From assembly GCA_004762155.1 (NCBI GenBank), contig SIHP01000004.1:62001-126000 (forward strand): a stretch of DNA of 64,000 nt. The letters are read 5' to 3'. Each line of letters starts with the position of its first letter. The first letter of the stretch is position 1. Positions 8,814-17,960 of this stretch are shown piece after piece. Source of the stretch: Flavobacteriaceae bacterium (GTDB lineage Bacteria; Bacteroidota; Bacteroidia; Flavobacteriales; Flavobacteriaceae). The notes beneath the pieces are model-generated. The model saw only the letters and a list, made by a program, of their open reading frames with translations, did not search any database and was not told where the DNA came from. The translations under genes and the position numbers were made by a program.

Positions 8814-9509
8814 ATGAAAAAACTATTAATAGCAAGTACCTCAACAATTTATGGAAGTGGATATTTAGAATATATTTTACCAACTTTAGCTACATTTTTT
8901 AAAAAAGCTAAAACTATTTTATTTATACCATATGCAAGACCTGGAGGAATAAACTATGAAATTTATACAAACATAGCAAGAAAGGCTTTTTCTCAAATAG
9001 ATAAAAATGTTATAGGCGTTCATGAATTTGAATCTGCAAAAGAAGCGGTTGAAAAAGCAGAAGCTATTTTTGTAGGCGGAGGAAATACTTTTGAGTTGGT
9101 AAATCAATTGTATAAAAATAACATTATAGACGATTTGAAAAACGTTATTAATAACGGAACACCATATTTAGGAACAAGCGCAGGAAGTAATATTTGTGGA
9201 GTAACGATGATGAATACAAATGATATGCCTATTGTGTATCCACCAAGTTTTAAAACGTTAGGTATTATTCCTTTTAATATTAATGCTCATTATTTAGATC
9301 CAAATCCCGATTCTAAGCATATGGGAGAAACTAGGGAAACCAGAATAAAAGAATATCATGTTTTTAATGATACCGCTGTTTTAGGATTGCGAGAAGGAAG
9401 TTGGTTGGAAGTTAAAGGAGAAGAGATTACTTTAAAAGGGGATAAAGAGGCAAGATTCTTTGAGAAAAACAAAGAAACTAAAGAGTTGAAAACAAACAGT
9501 GTTTTATAA
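8814..9509 (+). CDS. pepE: Dipeptidase E (alpha-aspartyl dipeptidase)
   Basis: The 231-residue length and motifs match peptidase E (family S51), a cytoplasmic enzyme that hydrolyses dipeptides with N-terminal aspartate. The nucleophile elbow GTSAGSN places the catalytic Ser at residue 122. FVGGGNTFELV precedes it, and the AHYLDPNPDSKHMGETRETR region near residue 160 carries the conserved His and Glu/Arg substrate contacts. It is transcribed divergently from the T9SS cargo gene and ends at a bidirectional terminator shared with folD. The ATG is preceded by an A-rich leader typical of this phylum. Confidence 0.93.
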   Translation: MKKLLIASTSTIYGSGYLEYILPTLATFFKKAKTILFIPYARPGGINYEIYTNIARKAFSQIDKNVIGVHEFESAKEAVEKAEAIFVGGGNTFELVNQLYKNNIIDDLKNVINNGTPYLGTSAGSNICGVTMMNTNDMPIVYPPSFKTLGIIPFNINAHYLDPNPDSKHMGETRETRIKEYHVFNDTAVLGLREGSWLEVKGEEITLKGDKEARFFEKNKETKELKTNSVL

Positions 9510-9510
9510 A

Positions 9511-9542
9511 AAAAAAGAGTCTCAATTTGAGACTCTTTTTTT
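9511..9542. terminator. Bidirectional terminator pepE/folD
   Basis: GAGTCTCAA and TTGAGACTC pair around one base, with A runs on the left and T runs on the right. It lies between convergent genes and can serve both. Confidence 0.92.
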
Positions 9543-9560
9543 TATAAGTAGATTAAGATA

Positions 9561-10436
9561 TTATTCCTTTCTACTATTAGCTAACAATGTGTTTTTTAAT
9601 AACATTGCTATAGTCATTGGACCAACTCCGCCAGGAACAGGTGTTATGTAAGAAGCTTTTTCTGAAACTTCATTAAAAGCAACATCACCAACTAGTCTAA
9701 ATCCATTTTTTCTTGAAGAATCAGCAATTCTTGTAATTCCAACATCAATCACAACAACATCATCTTTTACCATATCGGCCTTTAAAAACTCAGGAATACC
9801 AATAGCAGCTACAATAATGTCTGCTTTTTTAGTTACTTCAGCTAAATTTTTAGTGCGGCTATGTGTTAAGGTTACTGTAGCATTACCAACAGTTCTTTTT
9901 TGAGATAATAAAATACTCATTGGTGCACCAACAATGTGGCTACGACCAATAACAACTACATCTTTACCAGAAGTCTCTATTTTATATCGCTCTAATAGCT
10001 CTAAAATTCCAAAAGGAGTTGCAGAGATAAAAGTAGGTAAGTTTAAAGCCATTTTACCAACATTGGTTGGATGAAAACCATCAACATCTTTATCAGGATC
10101 AACAGCCATTAATATTTTTTGTTCATCAATATGATCGGGTAGTGGTAGTTGTACTATAAATCCGTCTATATCATTATCAACATTTAATATTTCTATCTCG
10201 TTTAATAATTCTTCCTCTGTTGTTTCTTTAGGTAATCTTATTAAAGTAGATTCAAACCCAACACGTTCACAAGCTTTTACCTTTGCGTTTACATACGTTA
10301 AACTAGCTCCATCGCTACCAACAATTACAGCCGCTAAATGTGGCTTTTTTTTGTCTTTTCTAACAAGTTCTGCTACTTGTAGCGCTATCTCTTCTTTAAT
10401 TTCTGCGGATGTTTTTTTACCGTCTAATAATATCAT
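9561..10436 (-). CDS. folD: Methylene-THF dehydrogenase/cyclohydrolase FolD
   Basis: This 291-residue cytoplasmic enzyme interconverts 5,10-methylene-, methenyl- and 10-formyl-tetrahydrofolate, supplying formyl groups for purine and initiator-tRNA synthesis. The catalytic lysine motif ([12 protein letters not shown], about 45-57), the folate-site [17 protein letters not shown], the Rossmann motif [11 protein letters not shown] and the C-terminal [15 protein letters not shown] are all intact. It is monocistronic between terminators. The leader just before the ATG is AACACACAACAAAACAAA, which closely resembles the leaders of purB and serC in this window. A REP-like palindrome lies slightly further upstream. 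Confidence 0.97.
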   Translation of the reverse strand: MILLDGKKTSAEIKEEIALQVAELVRKDKKKPHLAAVIVGSDGASLTYVNAKVKACERVGFESTLIRLPKETTEEELLNEIEILNVDNDIDGFIVQLPLPDHIDEQKILMAVDPDKDVDGFHPTNVGKMALNLPTFISATPFGILELLERYKIETSGKDVVVIGRSHIVGAPMSILLSQKRTVGNATVTLTHSRTKNLAEVTKKADIIVAAIGIPEFLKADMVKDDVVVIDVGITRIADSSRKNGFRLVGDVAFNEVSEKASYITPVPGGVGPMTIAMLLKNTLLANSRKE

Positions 10437-10470
10437 TTTGTTTTGTTGTGTGTTGTTAGAGTATTATTTT

Positions 10471-10493
10471 GTGGCTTCGACAAGCTTAGCCAC
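10471..10493. repeat. REP-like palindrome (GTGGCTTCGACAAGCTTAGCCAC)
   Basis: GTGGCT and AGCCAC arms enclose a 11-nt centre containing TCGACAAGCTT. GC content is well above the surroundings. The core resembles the GGCTTCGACAAGCTCAGCC palindromes I recall as dispersed repeats in many bacterial genomes including Bacteroidota. Only one copy is seen here. It sits between the ffh terminator and the folD start. Confidence 0.55.
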
Positions 10494-10519
10494 CAATTAG
10501 ATTTATTTTAAATAAAAAG

Positions 10520-10539
10520 GGAGAAACCATAGTTTCTCC
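10520..10539 (-). terminator. Terminator after ffh
   Basis: GGAGAAAC pairs with GTTTCTCC across CATA. The flanking A and T runs on either side extend the stem. It lies just past the minus-strand ffh stop codon. Confidence 0.88.
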
Positions 10540-10550
10540 TTTTTTGTATT

Positions 10551-11879
10551 TTATTTCATTCCTTTCATCATTTGCATCATGCGTTTTCCGCCGCCGCCTT
10601 GCATCATTTTCATCATTTTACTCATTTGATCAAATTGCTTCATCAGTTGGTTTACTTCCTGAACTGAAGTTCCAGAACCTTTAGCTATTCTTTTTTTACG
10701 ACTCGCATTAATTACGGTTGGCGTACTTCTTTCAGTTGGAGTCATGGAATGAATTATCGCTTCAATTCCTTTAAAAGCATCATCATCAATATCAACATCT
10801 TTTAATGCTTTTCCAGCACCAGGAATCATTCCAACTAAATCCTTCATGCTACCCATCTTTTTAATTTGATTAATTTGACTTAAAAAGTCGTCAAAACCAA
10901 ATTGATTTTTAGCAATCTTCTTTTGAAGTTTTCTAGCTTCTTCTTCATCGTATTGTTCTTGGGCACGTTCCACTAACGAAACAACATCTCCCATTCCTAA
11001 AATACGATCAGCCATACGATCTGGATAGAATACATCAATTGCATCCATTTTTTCTCCAGTACCAATAAATTTAATTGGTTTATTTACAACCGATTTAATA
11101 GATAAAGCAGCTCCACCACGAGTATCACCATCTAATTTCGTTAAAATAACTCCATCAAAATTTAATAAATCGTTAAAAGCTTTTGCTGTATTAACGGCAT
11201 CTTGCCCCGTCATAGAATCTACTACAAATAGTGTTTCTTGAGGCGATACAGCTTTATGAATATTAGAAATCTCTGTCATTAAAGCTTCATCAATAGCTAA
11301 ACGACCAGCAGTATCTATAATTACTACATTTTTACTATTTGCTTTTGCGTGTGCAATTGCATTTTTAGAAATTTCTACAGGATCTTGATTGTCAACCTCT
11401 GCATAAACTTCTACACCAATTTGTTCTCCAACAACCTGTAATTGATTGATTGCTGCAGGACGGTAAACATCACAACCAACTAATAAAACATTTTTAGCTT
11501 TTTTAGTTTTTAAGAAGTTAGCTAATTTACCTGAAAAAGTAGTTTTACCAGAACCTTGTAAACCAGACATTAGTATTACAGTAGGATTACCACCTAAATT
11601 AATACCAACAGAATCACCACCCATTAATTGAGTTAGTTCATCCTTTACTAATTTAACCATTAATTGACCTGGATTTAACGTAGTTAATACGTTTTGTCCT
11701 ATGGCCTTTGTTTGAACAGTTTTAGTAAATTCTTTGGCAATTTTAAAGTTAACATCGGCATCCAAAAGAGCTCTACGAACTTCTTTTAAAGTTTCCGCAA
11801 CGTTAACTTCTGTAATTTTTCCGTGTCCTTTTAGCGTATGTAACGCTTTATCTAACTTTTCACTTAAATTATTAAACAT
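10551..11879 (-). CDS. ffh: Signal recognition particle protein Ffh (SRP54)
   Basis: A 442-residue GTPase that binds 4.5S RNA and signal sequences on nascent chains and docks with FtsY at the membrane. The N domain (1-~85) is followed by the G domain with GLQGSGKTT (about 107-115), DVYRPAAINQL, DTAGRLAIDE and TKLDGDTRGGAAL. The methionine-rich M domain follows, ending in the MMKMMQGGGGKRMMQMMKGM tail. Length is normal. It stands alone between terminators. Its leader (AAACACAC before the ATG) is again CA-rich. Confidence 0.97.
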   Translation of the reverse strand: MFNNLSEKLDKALHTLKGHGKITEVNVAETLKEVRRALLDADVNFKIAKEFTKTVQTKAIGQNVLTTLNPGQLMVKLVKDELTQLMGGDSVGINLGGNPTVILMSGLQGSGKTTFSGKLANFLKTKKAKNVLLVGCDVYRPAAINQLQVVGEQIGVEVYAEVDNQDPVEISKNAIAHAKANSKNVVIIDTAGRLAIDEALMTEISNIHKAVSPQETLFVVDSMTGQDAVNTAKAFNDLLNFDGVILTKLDGDTRGGAALSIKSVVNKPIKFIGTGEKMDAIDVFYPDRMADRILGMGDVVSLVERAQEQYDEEEARKLQKKIAKNQFGFDDFLSQINQIKKMGSMKDLVGMIPGAGKALKDVDIDDDAFKGIEAIIHSMTPTERSTPTVINASRKKRIAKGSGTSVQEVNQLMKQFDQMSKMMKMMQGGGGKRMMQMMKGMK

Positions 11880-12008
11880 GTGTGTTTACTTCATTTTTAG
11901 AAGCACAAATATAATTATTTTAGTCGGTAAATTTTAGGCTTAGGATTAATTGTTTTAATATGTTGTAAATGAGAAGTTTTAAGTTGGTATTTATATAAAA
12001 ACTGATTT

Positions 12009-12551
12009 TTAAACCATTAATTTTGTTTTCTCATATAAAGTACAGGTTTGTAATTGAGAATTATTTTCTAATAAAGAATGTTTAAAATCTTTTACTTTTT
12101 GCATTCCTATTTTTCTCATAACCATTATAGAAGGAATATTTATTTTAGGAGCAACAGCTATAATTTTGTTAATATTTAATTGATGAAAAGCATACTGCAA
12201 ACAAGCTTTTGCTCCTTCGGATGCATAGCCTTTATGCCAAAAATGAGGATGTAATCTCCAGCCGATATCTATTGATGGATTAAAATCAGCTTCATAAGTT
12301 TGTTTGCAAAGTCCTATAAATCCTATAAACTCTTTAGTTTCTATAATATCAACAGCAAAATAACAAAATTGTTCTTTTTTGTACATGTTTTGCATTCTAT
12401 CTACAAACTTTTTAGTTTCATGTAAGTTTGGTTTCGATGGAAAAAATTCCATTACACGATCGTTATTATTTATAGCAAAAAGTAAATCAACATCAGATGA
12501 TTCCCAATTTCTAAAGCCTAGTCTGTTTGAAGTGAAAATATAATTATTCAT
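12009..12551 (-). CDS. GNAT acetyltransferase, RimJ/RimL type
   Basis: This 180-residue protein begins with the RimJ/L-type strand (TSNRLGFRNWESSDVDLLFA) and carries the acetyl-CoA-binding region around WHKGYASEGAKACLQYAF (about 112-130), which corresponds to the Q/R-x-x-G-x-A/G motif with H-K-G-Y-A-S. The substrate may be a protein N-terminus or a small molecule; it cannot be told from sequence. Its start codon directly abuts the stop of the DUF1572 gene upstream, so the two are co-transcribed. Confidence 0.85.
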   Translation of the reverse strand: MNNYIFTSNRLGFRNWESSDVDLLFAINNNDRVMEFFPSKPNLHETKKFVDRMQNMYKKEQFCYFAVDIIETKEFIGFIGLCKQTYEADFNPSIDIGWRLHPHFWHKGYASEGAKACLQYAFHQLNINKIIAVAPKINIPSIMVMRKIGMQKVKDFKHSLLENNSQLQTCTLYEKTKLMV

Positions 12552-13106
12552 TTATAAGTCGTCTGTAAAATGTTTTTTTATTTTCTTTTGATCAAATTTT
12601 TCTTTATTGTAATTTTCAGAAGTATTTTTAGCTATTGATAATGTTTTCCAATCTGATTCAAGTATTATTTTGGCTAATAATACGATTTGTCCAATATGAT
12701 ATGCATAATGACATAATTGCCTGTTAATCGCTTCTGTTACTGTATGACCTTGATTTCTTATATAAATAATACGTTCTAAATCGTCTTTTTTTAACTTTTG
12801 CAAAGTTTTAAATAAACAATCCCAACCAGTTTCCCAATAGTTTAAAATATCTTGTTTAGTTGCAAATGAATTTATAAACTCATCATCACGATTTCTCCAT
12901 TCTTTCTCGCCGTCTTCTGTTAAAAAGTTAGTCCATCTAGAAAGCATGTTTCCTGTTATATGTTTGACAATAATAGCAATGGAATTCGTTTCATTGTTTG
13001 ACGACCAAAATAATTGATTGGAATTAAGTTGAATAAAAGTTTTATCACCTAAGTTTTTATAGTATTCAAATTGTTTAATAGTACTATTTAAGTAAGAGTT
13101 TTGCAT
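12552..13106 (-). CDS. DUF1572 (DinB-like) family protein
   Basis: The 184-residue protein resembles the DUF1572 branch of the DinB/YfiT four-helix bundle superfamily, including a VKHITGN segment near residue 48 and HYAYHIGQIVLLAKI near 145-160. These histidines are in the positions of the metal-binding His triad of DinB-like proteins. Members are proposed to be thiol- or metal-dependent enzymes, but none of this branch is well characterised. There is zero spacing to the downstream acetyltransferase gene. Function remains open. Confidence 0.75.
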   Translation of the reverse strand: MQNSYLNSTIKQFEYYKNLGDKTFIQLNSNQLFWSSNNETNSIAIIVKHITGNMLSRWTNFLTEDGEKEWRNRDDEFINSFATKQDILNYWETGWDCLFKTLQKLKKDDLERIIYIRNQGHTVTEAINRQLCHYAYHIGQIVLLAKIILESDWKTLSIAKNTSENYNKEKFDQKKIKKHFTDDL

Positions 13107-13139
13107 AAGAATAACTAATTAACAGAACTAAGATTACAA

Positions 13140-13553
13140 TTATATTTTTTCTTCAGGAACAAACTTTAATGCAACTCCATTTAAACAATGTCGTTGTCCA
13201 GTAGTTTCTCTTGGTCCATCGTTAAATACATGCCCTAAATGTCCACCACAAGAATTACATTTTAATTCAGTACGTTCATAACCGATTTTATAATCTACAT
13301 CCAATTCAATATTTTCATCAATAGCTTGGTCAAAAGAAGGCCAACCACAATGTGCATCAAATTTATTATCTGACTCGTATAAAGCAGTTTCACAACCAAC
13401 ACAAACATAAGTACCTTTTTCATCAAAATTATTAAAAGAACTAGTTCCTGGTCTTTCTGTTCCAGCTTTTCTAAGTACATGAAACTGTTCTGGAGTTAAT
13501 TCCTCTTCCCATTCAGTTTCTGTTTTGGAAACGTTATATTTCTTATCTTTCAT
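13140..13553 (-). CDS. msrB: Peptide-methionine (R)-S-oxide reductase, cytosolic
   Basis: A 137-residue MsrB reducing methionine-R-sulfoxide in proteins. Zinc-site Cys pairs are visible (CVGC and CNSC), with GWPSF and the catalytic RHCLNG near residue 120. A Cys immediately precedes GWPSF (HCGWPSF), the place of the resolving Cys in thioredoxin-dependent MsrBs. There is no signal peptide, so it is cytoplasmic. It lies 117 nt from a second msrB that is exported; a terminator separates the two transcripts. An overlapping frame in the same region is a shadow. Confidence 0.95.
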   Translation of the reverse strand: MKDKKYNVSKTETEWEEELTPEQFHVLRKAGTERPGTSSFNNFDEKGTYVCVGCETALYESDNKFDAHCGWPSFDQAIDENIELDVDYKIGYERTELKCNSCGGHLGHVFNDGPRETTGQRHCLNGVALKFVPEEKI

Positions 13554-13617
13554 TCTATTATTTTCAGGATTATTAAGTAACTATTTTATTGGTATAACTA
13601 AGATACATAATAAAATG

Positions 13618-13651
13618 AAAAACGATTTGATACCTTAATCAAATCGTTTTT
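13618..13651 (-). terminator. Terminator after exported msrB
   Basis: Fourteen-nt arms (AAAAACGATTTGAT and complement) with a 6-nt ACCTTA loop and a T run on the minus strand side. It ends the hydrolase-msrB transcript before the cytosolic msrB. Confidence 0.9.
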
Positions 13652-13670
13652 TATTTTATTTTTATGTGTT

Positions 13671-14159
13671 TTATTTTTCTGCAATAAATTTTAAAGCAGC
13701 TCCATTTATACAATGACGTTTTCCGGTTGTTTTAACAGGTCCATCATCAAAAGAATGTCCTAAATGACCACCACAAGTATTACATTTCAACTCGGTACGA
13801 GCATAACCAATTTTATAATCTACATCCAATTCTACATTTTCTTTTATAGCTCTATCAAAAGAAGGCCAACCAGAGCGCGAATCGTATTTGTGTTCAGATT
13901 CATATAAAGGTGTTTCACAAGCAGCACAAACATAAGTTCCTTTTTCATAAAACTTATTTAATTCACTTGTACCAGGTCTTTCTGTACCAGCTTCTCTCAA
14001 TACATAAAATTGCATAGAAGTTAGTTTTTTCTTCCATTCTTCTTTGGTACGTTCTACTTTGTACTTTTTTTCAATTTCTTTTTTTGCTTTTTTATTTTGA
14101 GCGTTAGATTCACAAGAAAATAGAACCCCTACAAATAATACTATAATTAAATTTTTCAT
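13671..14159 (-). CDS. msrB: Exported MsrB, probable lipoprotein
   Basis: This 162-residue paralogue of the neighbouring MsrB has an N-terminal signal peptide with a lipobox-like LFSC at residues 13-16, so it is likely periplasmic and membrane-anchored, where it would repair oxidised envelope proteins. The zinc Cys pairs (CAAC, CNTC) and catalytic KRHCING are intact. In contrast to the cytosolic copy, the residue before GWPSF is Ser (SRSGWPSF), so the usual resolving Cys is absent. It overlaps the upstream alpha/beta-hydrolase gene by 4 nt (ATGA), so translation is coupled. Confidence 0.92.
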   Translation of the reverse strand: MKNLIIVLFVGVLFSCESNAQNKKAKKEIEKKYKVERTKEEWKKKLTSMQFYVLREAGTERPGTSELNKFYEKGTYVCAACETPLYESEHKYDSRSGWPSFDRAIKENVELDVDYKIGYARTELKCNTCGGHLGHSFDDGPVKTTGKRHCINGAALKFIAEK

Positions 14160-15025
14160 TGATTTTTATTAATAAAATTAACAACTTGGCTCATGGTATT
14201 TTTATCACGTAGAATTTTAGTATGACCTAAACCTTGTGTAATAAATAATGATCCATATTGTAAATTTTGACGAATATTTTGCGCGCAACTTACAGCAACA
14301 TCCCCATCTTGGGAATCATGAATAACCAAAACAGGAATTTTTATTTCTTTTGCTTGAGTAGAACTAGCTAATTTATCAATATCAAATTCCATTTTTTGGT
14401 CGAAATATTTCTTTAATTGAACTCCAATTTTAGGTTTTAAAGTTAGGTTTTCAGCAAAACGATTCAAGATAGTACTTACTTTATCTGCTGCACCAACAGT
14501 AACAAAATTTTTTAAGTTTAATTCATTAGCAGTATTGTAAAGTGTCATTCCACCAAAAGAATGGCCAACAGCACTTTCAAAAGGACCAAAATCATTATTT
14601 AATTGTTGTATAACCTTTAAAAACTCAGGTAAAGAGCTGTTTTTACCTTCTGATTTTCCATGAGCTGGACCATCAAAAGAAACAATCATAAATCCTTTTT
14701 CTAATAATTTATCAGCAATCATAAATAATTGAGTACTTCTGCCTGCCCAACCATGAATTAATAATACTTTTTTTTGTGAATAACCATAGGTTAATACATC
14801 AATTTCTTTATTTATTGCATGTATTTTAACACGTTTTTTTTGAGCACTATCCCACATTGTTTGTTCTCTTTTTGGCCTTTTAAAATTAATAGGCCTTGTA
14901 AATAATTTACTGGTAATAAAAACAGTAAGTTTATGAGAGCATGATTGAACAATCCTTAATAATACTTTTATAAAGCTAGGAATAGTAATACTTGAAGGAA
15001 GTGTTTTTGTATTATTTAAAAGCAT
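14156..15025 (-). CDS. Alpha/beta hydrolase
   Basis: A 289-residue alpha/beta-hydrolase fold protein. The oxyanion strand LLIHGWAGRSTQLF (about 89-102), the nucleophile elbow GHSFGG (about 149-154), the acid in HDSQDGDV and the catalytic His in QGLGHTKIL near residue 268 are all visible. The first ~50 residues are an N-terminal extension with hydrophobic and basic segments that may associate with the membrane; it is not a clear cleavable signal. Substrate is unknown. The gene is the first of a two-gene operon with the exported msrB. Confidence 0.85.
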   Translation of the reverse strand: MLLNNTKTLPSSITIPSFIKVLLRIVQSCSHKLTVFITSKLFTRPINFKRPKREQTMWDSAQKKRVKIHAINKEIDVLTYGYSQKKVLLIHGWAGRSTQLFMIADKLLEKGFMIVSFDGPAHGKSEGKNSSLPEFLKVIQQLNNDFGPFESAVGHSFGGMTLYNTANELNLKNFVTVGAADKVSTILNRFAENLTLKPKIGVQLKKYFDQKMEFDIDKLASSTQAKEIKIPVLVIHDSQDGDVAVSCAQNIRQNLQYGSLFITQGLGHTKILRDKNTMSQVVNFINKNQ

Positions 15026-15122
15026 CGTTTTAACTAATTTTAGGATAAAGATAGAAATTTTGTATCTTTAAATTCCGAAAGAAAAATTATTCTTTCTAAT
15101 AACAATAATAAAAAAGAAGAAG

Positions 15123-15932
15123 ATGAGAAGAATTTTAGCCATAGTATTTATTACAATTTTGTTTGTAGCATGTAGTACGGTTCCAATTACAGGAAGACAA
15201 AGAGTTAACTTTGTAAGTGATGCTCAGGTATTACCAATGAGTTTTCAACAATATAGTGGTTTCTTAAAAGAGAATAATTCTAAATTATTAAAGAACACTC
15301 CTGCAGCCAATGAATTAAAAACTGTTGGAAAAAATGTAGCCGCTGCTGTAGATAGATTTATGAGAGCTAACGGAATGACAGCTGAAGCAGATTCATATAA
15401 ATGGGAATTTAATTTAATTAACGATAATACAGTAAATGCTTGGTGTATGCCAGGCGGGAAGGTAGTTTTTTATACTGGAATTATGCCAATTTGTGATAAT
15501 GTTGATGGTGTTGCTGCGGTTATGGGACATGAAGTTGCGCATGCTTTTGCGAAACATGGTCAAGAACGAATGAGTTCAGCTCAATTACAACAAGGAGCTG
15601 CTGCTGCCGTTGCAATAGGTACTTCAAATAGTAAAAATAGTGATATTTGGAATATGGCTTACGCTGTAGGTTCTCAAGTAGGAATGTTAAAGTTTAGTAG
15701 AACTCATGAAACAGAAGCTGATAAATTAGGTTTAGTTTTTATGATTATGGCAGGTTATAAAGGTGAAGAAGCTGTAAATGTTTGGATTCGTATGGCAGAA
15801 AAATCAGGAGGAGGTGGTACTCCAGAATTTTTAAGTACACATCCATCAAATGAAAGTCGTATTCAAACGTTAAGAGCTTATTTACCAACAGCGCACAAAT
15901 ATGCAGCTAAATACAATTTGCAAACAAAATAA
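15123..15932 (+). CDS. M48 family metalloprotease lipoprotein
   Basis: The 269-residue protein starts with a lipoprotein signal peptide (lipobox FVAC, Cys17). It contains GHEVAHAFAKH at about 137-147 (HExxH zinc site) and the third-ligand region RTHETEADKLG near 190-200. It resembles LoiP/YcaL-type outer-membrane or periplasmic M48 proteases involved in envelope protein quality control. The gene is divergent from the hydrolase-msrB operon and is monocistronic, ending at a strong terminator. Confidence 0.92.
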   Translation: MRRILAIVFITILFVACSTVPITGRQRVNFVSDAQVLPMSFQQYSGFLKENNSKLLKNTPAANELKTVGKNVAAAVDRFMRANGMTAEADSYKWEFNLINDNTVNAWCMPGGKVVFYTGIMPICDNVDGVAAVMGHEVAHAFAKHGQERMSSAQLQQGAAAAVAIGTSNSKNSDIWNMAYAVGSQVGMLKFSRTHETEADKLGLVFMIMAGYKGEEAVNVWIRMAEKSGGGGTPEFLSTHPSNESRIQTLRAYLPTAHKYAAKYNLQTK

Positions 15933-15981
15933 AACTTAACATAAACAAAAAAATAAGACTAAATACTTTTAGTATATTGCT

Positions 15982-16006
15982 AACCGTTCAATTTAATTGA
16001 ACGGTT
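15982..16006 (+). terminator. Terminator after M48 gene
   Basis: Perfect 12-bp arms (AACCGTTCAATT) around one base, followed by TTTTTT. Located 50 nt past the protease stop. Confidence 0.93.
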
Positions 16007-16023
16007 TTTTTAATTATAGATGT

Positions 16024-17331
16024 ATGTATAAACAGGGAGATAAAAAGTTAATAAATGCTTGGGCATTTTACGATTGGGCAAATTCAGTATATTCATTAGT
16101 AATTAGTACAGCTATTTTTCCAATTTATTATGCTGGTTTAACTGCTTCTGAAAATTTTGCAGATTTAGAAGGAAAAATTACTTTTTTAGGAACTTCTTGG
16201 ACTCCAATAACATTGTATGATTATGCTTTAGCTTTTTCTTTTTTAATAGTAGCTTTACTATCTCCAATGCTTTCTGGAATTGCAGATTATGCTGGAAATA
16301 AGAAAGTTTTTTTAAAAGGATTTTGTTTATTAGGATCTTTATCTGTAATGAGTTTATATTTTTTTACAGGAAAAGAAACACTTTGGGTAGGTATTTTATT
16401 TACAATATTAGCGAGTATTGGTTTTTGGGGAAGTATTGTTTTTTATAATTCATATTTACCAGAGATTGCGCATCCTGAAGAACAAGATAATGTAAGTGCT
16501 AAAGGTTTTATTTTAGGTTATATTGGATCTGTAATCTTATTATTAATATGTTTAGTTATTATTAAAACAAGTGTTTTTGGCTTTTTTGATGAAAATTATG
16601 GAACTCGATTGTCTTTTGTACTTGTTGGTTTATGGTGGTTAGGATTTGCTCAAGTCACTTATGCAAGGTTACCAAAAACAGAAAAAACTAAATTACCTAA
16701 AGATAATTATTTTTTAAAAGGACTAAAAGAAATAAAAAAAGTAGCTCATGAATTATTTGGTTATAGAGAGTTAAAACTTTTTTTAATATCATTCTTTTCT
16801 TTAAGTATTGGAGTACAAACAATAATATTAATGGCTGGTATTTTTGGAACAAAATTAGGTTTACCTAAATTAAATTTAATTTTAACAATTTTATTAGTCC
16901 AAGTAGTTGGTATTATTGGAGCTTTTTTGTTTTCTAGATTGTCTAATAAAATAGGAAATATATCTACTCTAAAAATTGTTATCGCAATTTGGGGATTGGT
17001 GTGTTTTATAAGCTTTAATTTAACGAAAGAAACACCAAATGTAGATGTTTATTTTTATATCTTAGGATCTATAATAGGTTTGGTAATGGGAGCAATTCAA
17101 TCATTGGCTAGGTCAACATATTCAAAATTATTACCAGAGACAGAAGATAATACTTCTTACTTTAGTTTTTTTGATGTAACTGAAAAGATAGCCTTAGTTT
17201 TTGGAATGATTATATCTGGTCTTTTAACATCATTAATAAGTCTACAATCTAGTATTCTAGCATTAGCAATTTTCTTTTTAGCATCATTTATTATTTTGAG
17301 TATGATGAAGAAAACAAAGTATGTTGAATAA
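16024..17331 (+). CDS. MFS transporter, UMF1/Atg22-like
   Basis: A 435-residue, twelve-helix major facilitator. The start is taken as the ATG giving MYKQGDKKLINAWAFYDWAN; an upstream in-frame TTG lies inside the previous terminator and is unlikely. The WAFYDWANSVYSLVI opening and SGIADYAGNKK loop are typical of the UMF1 family related to yeast Atg22, which exports amino acids from the vacuole. The bacterial substrate is unknown. It converges with a small P-loop gene, with only 2 nt between stops. Confidence 0.85.
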   Translation: MYKQGDKKLINAWAFYDWANSVYSLVISTAIFPIYYAGLTASENFADLEGKITFLGTSWTPITLYDYALAFSFLIVALLSPMLSGIADYAGNKKVFLKGFCLLGSLSVMSLYFFTGKETLWVGILFTILASIGFWGSIVFYNSYLPEIAHPEEQDNVSAKGFILGYIGSVILLLICLVIIKTSVFGFFDENYGTRLSFVLVGLWWLGFAQVTYARLPKTEKTKLPKDNYFLKGLKEIKKVAHELFGYRELKLFLISFFSLSIGVQTIILMAGIFGTKLGLPKLNLILTILLVQVVGIIGAFLFSRLSNKIGNISTLKIVIAIWGLVCFISFNLTKETPNVDVYFYILGSIIGLVMGAIQSLARSTYSKLLPETEDNTSYFSFFDVTEKIALVFGMIISGLLTSLISLQSSILALAIFFLASFIILSMMKKTKYVE

Positions 17332-17333
17332 GT

Positions 17334-17780
17334 TTATAATTCTTCAACAATAAGAGATTTTATAATATCAACAATATTTTCTGCTGCTTTACTATTTAAA
17401 ACAGAGTTATTTAATTTTCGACTAAAATAACTACTCATCCAAATTGTATTGTAGTTATATTTATTAGCAATTGTATTTATATTTTTAATATATACTTCAT
17501 CACATTCTATTGCACAAATTATAATATCACAACTATCTCCAAATTGAGGTGTAAATTTGTTATTTACTAGCTTCTCTAATGTATTTAAATCATCATAACT
17601 TTGTAAACCTATTTTAATATTACTCAATTGTATTGCTAAAGAAATATCAGCAGAATAGTTTGGTATTTTCGTAGGTACAGCATTTAAATAACCGTTCAAT
17701 AATATTTGACATACGTTTTTAATTATTTTTGATTTTCCTTCATCTTGTTTTCCATAAACAGCGATAATTGTTTTATTCAT
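17334..17780 (-). CDS. Small P-loop NTPase-like protein
   Basis: I use the ATG that gives MNKTIIAVYGKQDEGKSKII (148 aa) rather than an upstream TTG. Residues 10-17 form a Walker A-like GxxxxGKS (GKQDEGKS) directly after the first beta-strand, as in P-loop ATPases. A following hydrophobic strand ending in Asp (CDIIICAIECDE, about 95) could supply Walker B. The protein is far shorter than ParA/MinD proteins and I do not recognise a family. Function unknown; it may be a small kinase or nucleotide-binding regulator. Confidence 0.6.
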   Translation of the reverse strand: MNKTIIAVYGKQDEGKSKIIKNVCQILLNGYLNAVPTKIPNYSADISLAIQLSNIKIGLQSYDDLNTLEKLVNNKFTPQFGDSCDIIICAIECDEVYIKNINTIANKYNYNTIWMSSYFSRKLNNSVLNSKAAENIVDIIKSLIVEEL

Positions 17781-17960
17781 TTTGTTCCATTTAAAGATTA
17801 TAGGGGGTATAAAAAAGGTAAAAGGCAAACTGTTTTATAAATAAACTTTAAAATTGTTTTTTTTTATGTTAATTTATTGTGATTTAATGTCTTAAATAAA
17901 AATAAGGAAATTTTATTTAAAATGTTAAAATCTCTAGTGATAATTAAAAAGATTAAATAA

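Noticed and set aside
8731..8883. Upstream extension of the T9SS cargo gene by 51 codons
   Set aside because: It overlaps the divergent pepE gene and puts a non-secretory stretch before an ideal signal peptide that starts at the inner ATG.
13295..13480. Hydrophobic minus-strand frame inside the cytosolic msrB
   Set aside because: Shifted-frame shadow of msrB with no start context of its own.
15997..16023. TTG start for the MFS transporter
   Set aside because: The codon lies in the arm of the previous terminator hairpin; the inner ATG begins the conserved WAFYDWAN region after a few residues.
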